25,914 nt of DNA from an uncultured Verrucomicrobia subdivision 3 bacterium (GTDB lineage Bacteria; Verrucomicrobiota; Verrucomicrobiia; Limisphaerales; UBA11358). The notes beneath the pieces are model-generated. The model was given only the letters and a program-made list of their open reading frames with translations. It was not told where the DNA came from and did not search any database. The translations under genes and the position numbers were made by a program. Where the stretch lies: NCBI GenBank assembly GCA_903861445.1, contig CAIOUK010000240.1, positions 1 to 25,914 of the forward strand, given 5' to 3'. Of this stretch, positions 7,321 through 14,845 are shown piece by piece. Position 1 is the stretch's first letter. Each line of letters starts with the position of its first letter.

Positions 7321-8694
7321 TCAGGCTTCGGTTTCTTCTTTGGTGATGACGATTCGCTTGCCGGTTTCAACCGCTTCCACGGCTTTATGGATCACATATT
7401 CACTGGCGAAAGCGACGTCGCCGGGACAATTCAATTTGGCAGTGCCGCGAATGGCATCGAAAAAGTTTTCCAAGTGCGGCTGATGCATTTTTTTGGCGAA
7501 CTGGACGGGGATGCTGTATTTGAACATGGGAATTTCCTCACGCGGATCTATCTTTTCGTCTTCAGAAGGAGGTGGCACATCAACTCTACGGATGTAGTTT
7601 TTAGCAGCGAGCTCGTCCCAATCTTTTATTGAGCGATCTTCTTGTTTGAGCGCACAAAAGCTGGGGTTCTCAGACATCTTAACGGAGCCTTCATCGCCTT
7701 TAAATTTCTCGAAATAGCCATCATCAGAACTGCTGGTGGTTTGCACCTGATAAAACGCCCGCAACGTGGAACCATCTGCCCGTGGGTATTCATAGATAAC
7801 CATGGCGTTATCAAACCACTCGTGGTTTTTGTAATAATCTACGCCGCCGCTGGCGACTACAGAGCTGGGCAGGCCGCCCAAGAACCAGTTGAAGATGTCT
7901 ATTTGATGCGCGCCCAGATCGGCGAGCGGGCTGCCGCCAAGCGCTTTGAACCAGCGCCAATTGCGAAACTGGTGCATATCCTTGTAGCCATATTTGGCCA
8001 GTGTTTCCGACGACATTTCTGAATGTTTTGGAAAGCCCATGTCAGCCGTCACAGGGCGATTCCATTCAGCCTGCGCCGATGTGAGTTTGCCGCAAATCTG
8101 CGCGTCATGGATGAGTTTATTGAGTGCAAAAATGTAACGCGGATTGCTGCGGCGTTGGTGCCCAATTTGGAGGAGTTTGCCGGTTTCCTGCATGGTTTTC
8201 ACCATGGAGCGGGCACCCTCGATGGTGTTGCTCATCATCTTCTCGCAATAGACGTGCAGGCCGGCTTTCAGGCAGGCGTTCGTGATCGGTGCGTGCCAAA
8301 AATCCGGCGTGGCCACAATGACGGCATCCAGGTTTTTCTCGTTTGCCAGCAACTCTTCTTGGTCGGGGTAGTCTTTGACCGGCTGGTCTATGCTTTTCAA
8401 ACGACGGACAATCATTTTGCGGTTGTAATCCCAAATGTCGACTATAGCAACGAGCTGGATGCTTTCGATGACGGTCAACGATTCCAGCAAAACCTGTCCC
8501 TGTGCGCCGCAGCCGAAGAGGGCGACGTTAAGTTTTTTGCCGGAAAACTTGGGTGGAGCGACCTCGGTCTTTTGCGACTCCGCGCTGCATCCGCCCAGCA
8601 GTAATCCCGCACCGGCAACGGCGGTGGTGCCGAGAAATTCGCGGCGGCTGATTTTGCCTCCGGCTTTTTCGTAAGAATTATCGGCGGTTTTCAT
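7321..8694 (-). CDS. Tat-exported Gfo/Idh/MocA oxidoreductase (2), probable lipoprotein
   Basis: A 457-residue paralogue of the oxidoreductase gene starting at 11618, clearly similar along its whole length. The signal is SRREFLG (16-22) followed by GLLLGGC, combining a twin-arginine motif with a lipobox at C36, which predicts a Tat-exported, lipid-anchored enzyme. The Rossmann motif NVALFGCGAQG, then VDIW and ATPDFWH, mark the cofactor domain. The usual EKP is EKM here, as in the paralogue. The reading frame is open for 63 more codons upstream, but that stretch has no signal and overlaps the preceding gene, so the ATG at 8694 was chosen. It follows the discoidin-like gene by 16 bp, the same gap that separates the other oxidoreductase/discoidin pair, but in the reverse gene order. 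Confidence 0.88.
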   Translation of the reverse strand: MKTADNSYEKAGGKISRREFLGTTAVAGAGLLLGGCSAESQKTEVAPPKFSGKKLNVALFGCGAQGQVLLESLTVIESIQLVAIVDIWDYNRKMIVRRLKSIDQPVKDYPDQEELLANEKNLDAVIVATPDFWHAPITNACLKAGLHVYCEKMMSNTIEGARSMVKTMQETGKLLQIGHQRRSNPRYIFALNKLIHDAQICGKLTSAQAEWNRPVTADMGFPKHSEMSSETLAKYGYKDMHQFRNWRWFKALGGSPLADLGAHQIDIFNWFLGGLPSSVVASGGVDYYKNHEWFDNAMVIYEYPRADGSTLRAFYQVQTTSSSDDGYFEKFKGDEGSVKMSENPSFCALKQEDRSIKDWDELAAKNYIRRVDVPPPSEDEKIDPREEIPMFKYSIPVQFAKKMHQPHLENFFDAIRGTAKLNCPGDVAFASEYVIHKAVEAVETGKRIVITKEETEA

Positions 8695-8710
8695 TTTGGA
8701 TTGCTTTAAA

Positions 8711-9448
8711 TCACGCCGCCGGTTTGCCAAAAACTTCGACCTCGATGTAGTGGTTGGTTTTGGTGCTGGTGTTGCCGCTGCTATAGAGTCGGACGTAGCG
8801 GCCTTTGACGCCTTTCGCGTCCATAATTTTGCCGAAGCGGGTTTCGATGTAAGGCCGGTCTTTGCCGCTGGCAGAGTTGTCATAAATCGTCGTCACGTCC
8901 TTGCTGAAAGCCGGATTGTCAGAAACCTGCACAATGACGTCGCGATACGCGCGTTCCTGCGAGTGGTAATGCCAGACGACAACAGCGTAAATGTTGGCAA
9001 TTTTCTCGAGGTCAATCTGCACCCACTGTTTGCCCTGAGCCAGCTCCACCCACGAACCATCATCGCCGGCCTTGTCGCCGTCGGTCACGAGGTCGAGCGT
9101 GCCGACGACCGGATCGCTGTCGCTGCTGGTAACTTTTTTGCCCTTGGCCAGATTGACGGTGCCGATAGGCACTTGAAATTCCGGCCATTTTTCCAACTTC
9201 GGTTCCAGATTCAGAGTGGGGGGAATCGGCACCGGCGTGCCACCTACCACGACATCCGGCAAGGCGGTCTGGAGCAGAATTTTGTCGTTGGAGCTTGGGC
9301 TGCTTGTGGTTAAAGCATTAACTGAATTTGTTTTGACCGGCGTATTTCCTTCCGCCGGAATTGATTTGGCCGGCTTGCATCCTTCCGTGAGCGCAACGCT
9401 GGTCGACAAGATGATGAAACCGATGTTTTGCAGGATGAGTTTTTTCAT
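8711..9448 (-). CDS. Exported discoidin (F5/8 type C)-like domain protein (D2)
   Basis: A 245-residue secreted or surface protein. The N-terminal signal ends in LTEGC, a poor lipobox, so lipidation is possible but uncertain. A Ser/Thr/Pro/Asn-rich linker (about 25-60) is followed by a conserved stretch LPDVVVGGTPVPIP. From about residue 95 comes a beta-sandwich resembling discoidin / F5-8C galactose-binding domains: LAKGKKVTSSDSDP, LVTDGDKAGDDGSWVEL, WVQIDL, VVWHYHSQERAYRDVIVQVSDNPAF, GRYVRLYSSG, HYIEVEVFG. Such domains usually bind carbohydrate. It is very similar to the next gene upstream except for the longer linker. It is probably cotranscribed with oxidoreductase 2, suggesting that it partners the enzyme by binding its substrate. 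No catalytic motif was recognised. Confidence 0.78.
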   Translation of the reverse strand: MKKLILQNIGFIILSTSVALTEGCKPAKSIPAEGNTPVKTNSVNALTTSSPSSNDKILLQTALPDVVVGGTPVPIPPTLNLEPKLEKWPEFQVPIGTVNLAKGKKVTSSDSDPVVGTLDLVTDGDKAGDDGSWVELAQGKQWVQIDLEKIANIYAVVVWHYHSQERAYRDVIVQVSDNPAFSKDVTTIYDNSASGKDRPYIETRFGKIMDAKGVKGRYVRLYSSGNTSTKTNHYIEVEVFGKPAA

Positions 9449-9556
9449 GGGTATGGCTCCGGTTACGTTTCAGTTTTTGGATTCAAACAGTTGGACGCGA
9501 GTTTTTGCGCCGAGGTTTCATCAATATCTCAGTGGCGGCTTGATGAAGATGAAAAT

Positions 9557-9588
9557 AAAAAAGCGGAAGGCCGTTCAGCCTTCCGCTT
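9557..9588 (-). terminator. Rho-independent terminator after D1
   Basis: A perfect 11-bp stem (AAGCGGAAGGC / GCCTTCCGCTT) with a 6-nt loop; read leftward it runs into TTTTTTATTTT. It closes the DoxX-like / oxidoreductase / D1 operon and separates it from the D2-oxidoreductase 2 unit, which must have its own promoter in 9449-9556. Confidence 0.88.
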
Positions 9589-9604
9589 CGGGAATTATTT
9601 TCAA

Positions 9605-10243
9605 TTACGCCGCCGGCTTGCCCCACACTTCGACTTCGATGTAATGGTTCATTTTGTTCGTCGTGTTGCCATTGCTGTAAAGGCGGACGTAGCGGCCTTT
9701 GACGCCTTTCGCATCCATCAGCTTGCCGAAATAGCTTTCGATGTAAGGCTGGTTTTTGCCGCTGGCGGAGTTGTCATAAATCGTCGTCACGTCCTTGCTG
9801 AACGTCGGATCGTCGGACACCTGCACGACCACGTCGCGATAGACGCGTTCCTGCGAGTGGTAATGCCAGACGACGACGGCGTAGATATTCGCAGCCTGCG
9901 CCAGGTCAATTTGCACCCACTGTTTGCCCTGGCCGAGTTCGACCCACGAACCTTCGTCGCCGGCCTTGTCGCCGTCGGTCACGAGGTCGAGCGTGCCGAC
10001 GACCGGATCGCTGTCGCTGGCGGTGACTTTTTTGCCCTTGGCCAGATTGACCGTGCCGACGGGGACTTCAAAGTCCGGGAACTTTTTCAACTTGGGTTCC
10101 AGATTCGGCACACTGATCGGCACCGGCGTGCCGACAAACAGCGCGTCCGGCAACGTGGTTTTGAGCGGCATTTTGTCGCCGGCCAGCGCGAGGCCGGCGG
10201 ACAGCAAAACCAGACTGACGGTGGGAATGAATGATTTTTTCAT
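9605..10243 (-). CDS. Exported discoidin (F5/8 type C)-like domain protein (D1)
   Basis: A 212-residue protein with a clear Sec signal peptide (MKKSFIPTVSLVLLSAGLALA, cleaved before GDKM), hence periplasmic or secreted rather than lipid-anchored. The mature protein is almost entirely the discoidin-like domain, with the same blocks as D2: GTVNLAKGKKVTASDSDP, VTDGDKAGDEGSWVEL, WVQIDLAQ, VVWHYHSQERVYRD, YIEVEVWGKPAA. It lacks the long linker of D2. It follows oxidoreductase 3 by 16 bp and ends just before a strong terminator, so it is the last gene of that operon. Its likely role is a carbohydrate-binding accessory to the adjacent exported dehydrogenase. This rests on the fold resemblance and gene pairing only. 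Confidence 0.8.
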   Translation of the reverse strand: MKKSFIPTVSLVLLSAGLALAGDKMPLKTTLPDALFVGTPVPISVPNLEPKLKKFPDFEVPVGTVNLAKGKKVTASDSDPVVGTLDLVTDGDKAGDEGSWVELGQGKQWVQIDLAQAANIYAVVVWHYHSQERVYRDVVVQVSDDPTFSKDVTTIYDNSASGKNQPYIESYFGKLMDAKGVKGRYVRLYSNGNTTNKMNHYIEVEVWGKPAA

Positions 10244-10259
10244 AAATAAAATAAACGAT

Positions 10260-11618
10260 TTAAGCTTCGACTTCTTCTTTGGTGATTTTGATTTTCTGGC
10301 CGGTTTCCACGGCTTCCACGGCTTTGTGGATGACGTATTCGCTGCGGAACGCCTCGTCGGCGGGGCAGTTCAATTTCACATTCTTGTCGAGAATGGCGTT
10401 GAAGAAATTTTCCAGATGCGGCTGGTGAATTTTCTTCGCAAAGGAAACAGGGATGTCATATTTAATGAGCGGTGCGGTTTCGCGCACGTCCACCTTGTCC
10501 GCGTCGGCAACCTGCGGCGTGGGCGTGGCGAGGAGATAATTTTTACCCGCTAGTTCGTCCCAGGATTTGGTTGAGCGATCTTCGCGCCAGAGCGCGCAGA
10601 TGCTGGGGTTTTCGGACATTCGGATGGTGCCTTCATCGCCCATGAACATCTCGAAATAGCCGCCGCCGGCACTGGTCGTGGTCTGCACCTGATAAAAGGC
10701 GCGCGCGGTGCTGCCGTCGGGTTGCGGGAATTCGTAGATGACCATCGCATTGTCGAACCACTCGTGCGTCTTGTAATAATCCAAGCCGCCGGTGGCCATC
10801 ACGGAACTAGGGGTTTCGCCGAAAAACCAATTAAAAATATCAATCTGATGTGCGCCAAGGTCGGACAGCGGGCCTTTGCCCAGGCCTTTGAACCAGCGCC
10901 AATTGCGGAACTGGTGCATATCTTTGAAACCATATTTGGCGAGCGTCTCCGGCGGGATTTCCGAGTGTTTCGGAAAGGTAAGGTCGTTGGTTACAGTGCG
11001 GTTCCATTGTGCTTGCGCTGCTGTGACTTTACCACAAATCTGCGCGTCGTTAATGAGTTTGTTCAGCGCAAACTGATAACGCGGATTGCTCCGGCGCTGG
11101 TGGCCGATCTGAAGCAGCTTGCCGGTTTCTCTCATGGTTTTAACCATCGAGCGTGCACTTTCGATGGTGTGGCTCATCATTTTTTCGCAATAGACGTGCA
11201 AGCCGGCCTTGAGGCAGGCGTTGGTAATGGGTGCGTGCCAAAAATCCGGTGTGGCCACGACGACCGCGTCGAGATTTTTTTCATTGGCCAGTAACTCTTC
11301 GTAGTCGCGGTAACCCTTGACGTCGAAACCCGTGTCCTTGAGCCGGCGGACATTGCTCTTGAGATTGTATTCCCAAATGTCCACGACGGCGACAAGGTTG
11401 ATGGTGTTGATGACTTGCAGGGATTCCAGCAAGACCTGTCCTTCCGCGCCGCAGCCGATGATCGCGACGTTGAGCTTCTTGCCGGAAAAGGCCTTGGCGG
11501 CGGCAGATTGTTTGGCCTCCGGGCCGCAGCCAGTGAGCAGCAATCCCGCGCCGGCAGCGGCGGTGGTGCCGAGAAATTCGCGGCGGGAAAGCTCGCGGAG
11601 GAAATTTGGAGTTACCAT
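10260..11618 (-). CDS. Tat-exported Gfo/Idh/MocA oxidoreductase (3), probable lipoprotein
   Basis: A 452-residue protein with twin arginines in SRREFLG (11-17) and a lipobox LLTGC (C31), implying Tat export followed by lipid anchoring. The cofactor fold shows NVAIIGCGAEG (50-60), VVDIW and ATPDFWH (122-128). EKM (145-147) replaces EKP. The substrate domain carries GHQRRSNPRY (172-181) and DLGAHQIDIFNW (253-264), where conserved Asp/His residues of the family active site lie. The ATG overlaps the stop of the upstream DoxX-like gene (ATGGTAA), a sign of translational coupling. It forms an operon with DoxX-like upstream and D1 downstream. It is a close paralogue of oxidoreductase 2, so the two probably act on related substrates. 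Confidence 0.9.
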   Translation of the reverse strand: MVTPNFLRELSRREFLGTTAAAGAGLLLTGCGPEAKQSAAAKAFSGKKLNVAIIGCGAEGQVLLESLQVINTINLVAVVDIWEYNLKSNVRRLKDTGFDVKGYRDYEELLANEKNLDAVVVATPDFWHAPITNACLKAGLHVYCEKMMSHTIESARSMVKTMRETGKLLQIGHQRRSNPRYQFALNKLINDAQICGKVTAAQAQWNRTVTNDLTFPKHSEIPPETLAKYGFKDMHQFRNWRWFKGLGKGPLSDLGAHQIDIFNWFFGETPSSVMATGGLDYYKTHEWFDNAMVIYEFPQPDGSTARAFYQVQTTTSAGGGYFEMFMGDEGTIRMSENPSICALWREDRSTKSWDELAGKNYLLATPTPQVADADKVDVRETAPLIKYDIPVSFAKKIHQPHLENFFNAILDKNVKLNCPADEAFRSEYVIHKAVEAVETGQKIKITKEEVEA

Positions 11619-12142
11619 TTTTTGAGCAGGGTAAGCTTGTTATGTTTGGCTAGGAGCAACGCGCCGGCGACAAGGCCGAGGTGGATGCCGAGGTAGGCGA
11701 TGCCGTCCGGCTGATTGATGAGAATCAATCCGACCGACAGCGCGATGTAGATGATACCTTGCAGCATCAGCGAAATGCGTGTGCCTAGGCCGACGAGCAG
11801 CATCAGGCCGGTAAGAATGAGCACCGGGCCGAGCAGCTTGTCAAAGAGGTTCAACGCGAAACCCGGCAGCAACACCTCGTTTTCAAATTTACTCTTTAGC
11901 GCGGCGGGAACGCCGTGATAGTTGGCCAGCGAATAAAATTTGACCTTCAAGTCCAACACCGCGCCACCGGCGTCGGGCTGGCCACTGGCGTCCAATACGG
12001 GTTTCTGCACCGACTTGTAGGCGCCCCATTTTTCAACGCCGGCGAGGATGGCGCGCACCGCGAGCCAGCCGCGCAGCAGCCAGAAGGCCAGCGTGGCGTC
12101 GCAGTTGCCGCAGCATTTTTCGGAATTATTGGTATCGTTCAT
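11612..12142 (-). CDS. DoxX-like integral membrane protein
   Basis: A 176-residue membrane protein. The N-terminal cytoplasmic tail carries a Cys cluster (EKCCGNCDA, residues 8-16). A first hydrophobic segment follows (LAFWLLRGWLAVRAILAGVE), then a polar loop of about 50 residues and three more helices (LLGPVLILTGLMLLVG, ISLMLQGIIYIALSVGLIL, LGIHLGLVAGALLL). This four-helix layout resembles the DoxX/DoxD-like family, whose members are linked to quinone or redox partners. It is the first gene of an operon with an exported dehydrogenase, so a role in passing electrons to the membrane is attractive but unproven. The family call is from topology and local resemblance only. Its stop overlaps the next gene's ATG. 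Confidence 0.6.
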   Translation of the reverse strand: MNDTNNSEKCCGNCDATLAFWLLRGWLAVRAILAGVEKWGAYKSVQKPVLDASGQPDAGGAVLDLKVKFYSLANYHGVPAALKSKFENEVLLPGFALNLFDKLLGPVLILTGLMLLVGLGTRISLMLQGIIYIALSVGLILINQPDGIAYLGIHLGLVAGALLLAKHNKLTLLKKW

Positions 12143-12201
12143 ATGTAAATTCAGTAAGTTAGATTAGTAAATCAAAGTCTGATAATTTAGCAAAACTATA
12201 A

Positions 12202-13632
12202 TTAAGACTGATGCCACGGCGCGCGGTATTCGCGGGACGTGAGCTTGCTCGCTTCATCGTCGCCGATGATTTTTTCCGTGGCATTGTCCCAGCGGATTTT
12301 CCGGCCGGTGCGCATGGCAATCAAACCGAGATGACCGGGAATCGCGGAATGATGCGCGACTTCAGCGGGCGTGATGGTGGGCTGGCGGGACTTGACGCAG
12401 TCAATGAAGTTGCGTTCGTGATTGCTGGATTCGTAAAGTTTTACCTTGCGAAATTCTTCCGCCAGATTTTTGCCTTTTTTCCAAGCCGGATTGGAGCAGT
12501 CGAAGGATTTGCCGACATCGCCGCGATCCACCCAGACCCAGCCTTCGGTGCCGATCCATTTTGTGCCGCCCTGGATGTCTTTGTAGCCGCCGGCAATCGT
12601 CATGGTGATGTTGTTCGGATATTTGGCTTCGATGCGGTATTTCGTGCAGGTGTTCCACAGGGCTTCGGGATTGGGAAATTCGCCGTGGCCTTCGACTTCG
12701 GTCGGGCCGGACAGGTCGCAATTCATGCCCCAATGCGCGATGTCGCAATGATGGCCAATCCAGTCCATCAACTGCCCGCCGCCGACGTTGTAATTCCAGC
12801 GCCAGTTCCGATGCACGCGCTGCTTGATGTAAGGCTCCATCTGGGATGGCCCAATCCAGGTTTCGTAATCCAGTTCCGCTGGCGGCGGAGTCACGGCCAA
12901 ATTCCATTCCGGCGAACCGGGGAGGATGGTGGCCAGCAAATCCTTTTTCGCCGTCGGCTGGCCAATTCGGGTCAGCAACTCCATCGCATTTTTGCCAAAA
13001 TCATTATGGCCGGACGGCAAACCCACTTCGACGTGCGTGATTTGGCCGATGAGACCGCTGCGGACGATTTCGCAGGCCTTGCGGAATTGCGCCACCGAGC
13101 GCTGCCATGAACCGGTCTGCCAGATAATATTGTTTTGCTGCACCGCGCGGACGATGGACTGCTGCTCAGCGATGGTTTTGGCCAGCGGCTTTTCGCCGTA
13201 GACATCTTTTTTGTTGCGGGCGGCTTCGGTGGCGACGAGTTCGTGCCAATGATCCGGCACCGCGATCATCACGGCGTCAATGTCCGGCCGCGCGAGCAGT
13301 TCGCGGTAGTCATGATAACCTTTGCAGTCCTTATTTTGGTAATGGTCGTTGATGGTCTTAACTGCGTCGGCGAGATGGTTTTTGTCGAGATCGCACGCGG
13401 CGACCACCTGGCAATCGTCCAGTGCCATAAAAGATTTCGTGTTGCCCGGCCCCTGCATACCCCAGCCAATCACGCCCAGCGTGATGCGTTTGGAAGCGGC
13501 GGTGCGGCGGGCGGAGCCGGTGGCGCAGCCGGGCAGGATTAGCGGCAAAACCATCGCGGCACCGGCGGTTTTCAAAAAATGGCGGCGGTTCAGGGAGCCG
13601 AGCGACTGGGTGAGGGACGATTTTTTTTGCAT
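12202..13632 (-). CDS. Tat-exported Gfo/Idh/MocA oxidoreductase (4), probable lipoprotein
   Basis: A 476-residue enzyme. The signal has NRRHFLK (15-21) and a lipobox ILPGC (C36), predicting Tat export with lipid anchoring. The dinucleotide fold is seen at GVIGWGMQGPG (53-63), ACDLD and AVPDHWH (124-130), with a canonical EKP (147-149). The C-terminal half has ETWIGPSQMEPY, RWNYNVGGGQLMDW and GHHCDIAHWG, features shared with oxidoreductase 1 (DTWIGPAPMRPY, GALGDMACH) and not with enzymes 2 and 3. The window thus holds two subfamilies. It is divergent from the cytoplasmic isomerase gene, mirroring the oxidoreductase 1 / exported isomerase pair. The 59-bp gap to the DoxX-like gene start is AT-rich and probably contains that operon's promoter. 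Confidence 0.9.
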   Translation of the reverse strand: MQKKSSLTQSLGSLNRRHFLKTAGAAMVLPLILPGCATGSARRTAASKRITLGVIGWGMQGPGNTKSFMALDDCQVVAACDLDKNHLADAVKTINDHYQNKDCKGYHDYRELLARPDIDAVMIAVPDHWHELVATEAARNKKDVYGEKPLAKTIAEQQSIVRAVQQNNIIWQTGSWQRSVAQFRKACEIVRSGLIGQITHVEVGLPSGHNDFGKNAMELLTRIGQPTAKKDLLATILPGSPEWNLAVTPPPAELDYETWIGPSQMEPYIKQRVHRNWRWNYNVGGGQLMDWIGHHCDIAHWGMNCDLSGPTEVEGHGEFPNPEALWNTCTKYRIEAKYPNNITMTIAGGYKDIQGGTKWIGTEGWVWVDRGDVGKSFDCSNPAWKKGKNLAEEFRKVKLYESSNHERNFIDCVKSRQPTITPAEVAHHSAIPGHLGLIAMRTGRKIRWDNATEKIIGDDEASKLTSREYRAPWHQS

Positions 13633-13704
13633 ATTATTTTTTGATGGAACTTGGCTTTTCAGTTTAACGGCATTCGCCGGTTTGTAACTGTCTGGTTCTT
13701 AAGA

Positions 13705-13731
13705 TTGACTTTCCGGTGCAAAGGTTACAAT
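13705..13731 (+). promoter_or_regulatory. Possible promoter for the cytoplasmic isomerase gene
   Basis: TTGACT and TACAAT hexamers are separated by 15 bp, shorter than the ideal 17, about 30 bp before the ATG. The TACAAT lies within GGTTACAATT, and the same ten bases precede the exported isomerase gene (4034-4043). This is weak evidence on its own. Confidence 0.25.
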
Positions 13732-13761
13732 TTTATTTTTGAAGAAAATCATCATTATTTT

Positions 13762-14796
13762 ATGCCACGCAACATTACTCTTTTCACCGGTCAATGGGCC
13801 GACCTCTCTCTCGCACAACTGTTGCCGCTCGTCAAAAAAATGGGCTACGACGGCGTGGAACTCGCCTGTTGGGGCGACCACTTCGAAGTGGATCGCGCAC
13901 TCGCCGAACCCGATTATTGCAAAAAAAAATGGGCGTTGCTCACCAAGCACGGCCTGAAATGCTTCGCCATCTCCACGCATCTGGTTGGCCAGGCTGTGTG
14001 CGATTTGATTGATGAACGCCATCAGGCCATTTTGCCTGCCGATGTCTGGGGTGACGGCAAACCCGAAGGCGTTCGTCAGCGCGCCGCCGAAAAAATGAAA
14101 GCTACGGCCAAGGCCGCTCGGAAATTTTTCAATGCCAAGCCCGGCGCGAAAAATGATTTTCCTGCCGTCGTCAACGGTTTCACCGGTTCCTCCATCTGGC
14201 ACTCGATTTACGGTTTCCCGCCGACCAGCCAAGATTATTGGAACAAAGGTTTCGCCGATTTCGCCAAACGCTGGCTGCCGATTCTCGACGTGTTTGAAAA
14301 AGAAAACGTCAACTTTGCCCTCGAAGTGCATCCGACGGAAATCGCCTTCGACATCGCCTCGGCCAAACGCGCGCTCGCCGCGGTGAAAAATCATCCGCGC
14401 TTCGGCTTCAATTACGATCCGTCGCACCTCGGCTATCAGGGCGTGAATTACGTCAAGTTCATCCGCGAATTTTCCGACCGCATTTTCCATGCGCACATGA
14501 AGGACGCTTGGTGGGGCCACGGCGACGGTAGCGTGGGTGTGTTCGGTGGGCACACGGATTTCACCGACCCGCGCCGCTTCTGGGATTTCCGCTCGCTCGG
14601 CCACGGCGACGTCAACTTCGAGGAAATCATCGTCGCGCTGAACGACATCGGCTATCGCGGCCCGCTCTCGGTGGAATGGGAAGACGGTCGCATGGATCGC
14701 ATTCATGGCGCGACCGAAAGCTGCGCGTTCGTCCGCAAACTGGACTTCGCGCCGAACCAAGCGGCGTTTGACGCGGCTTTCTCGAAGAAGAAATAA
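13762..14796 (+). CDS. Cytoplasmic sugar isomerase/epimerase-like TIM barrel
   Basis: A 344-residue xylose-isomerase-like TIM barrel (AP-endonuclease-2 superfamily) without a signal peptide, so it should act in the cytoplasm. Candidate metal ligands and catalytic acids are E33 (DGVELACWG), E188 (ALEVHPTE), D219 and H222 (NYDPSHL), H245 (HAHMKD) and the Glu of SVEWED near residue 314. It is longer than the exported paralogue and only distantly similar. The ATG at 13762 directly precedes the first barrel strand; the frame is open 37 codons further up, but that part looks non-coding. It is divergent from oxidoreductase 4. Relatives are sugar (phosphate) isomerases, inositol-pathway enzymes or keto-sugar enzymes, and the exact reaction is not readable. 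No terminator is visible; the next feature is the orphan cassette. Confidence 0.87.
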   Translation: MPRNITLFTGQWADLSLAQLLPLVKKMGYDGVELACWGDHFEVDRALAEPDYCKKKWALLTKHGLKCFAISTHLVGQAVCDLIDERHQAILPADVWGDGKPEGVRQRAAEKMKATAKAARKFFNAKPGAKNDFPAVVNGFTGSSIWHSIYGFPPTSQDYWNKGFADFAKRWLPILDVFEKENVNFALEVHPTEIAFDIASAKRALAAVKNHPRFGFNYDPSHLGYQGVNYVKFIREFSDRIFHAHMKDAWWGHGDGSVGVFGGHTDFTDPRRFWDFRSLGHGDVNFEEIIVALNDIGYRGPLSVEWEDGRMDRIHGATESCAFVRKLDFAPNQAAFDAAFSKKK

Positions 14797-14845
14797 TGCT
14801 TTGGGCCGCCGCTAGTGGCCATGCACATCCTGTCGTTGAATAATA

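Noticed and set aside
13699..14760. A 353-codon minus-strand frame over the cytoplasmic isomerase
   Set aside because: Antisense shadow of a clearly conserved TIM-barrel gene; no motif of its own.
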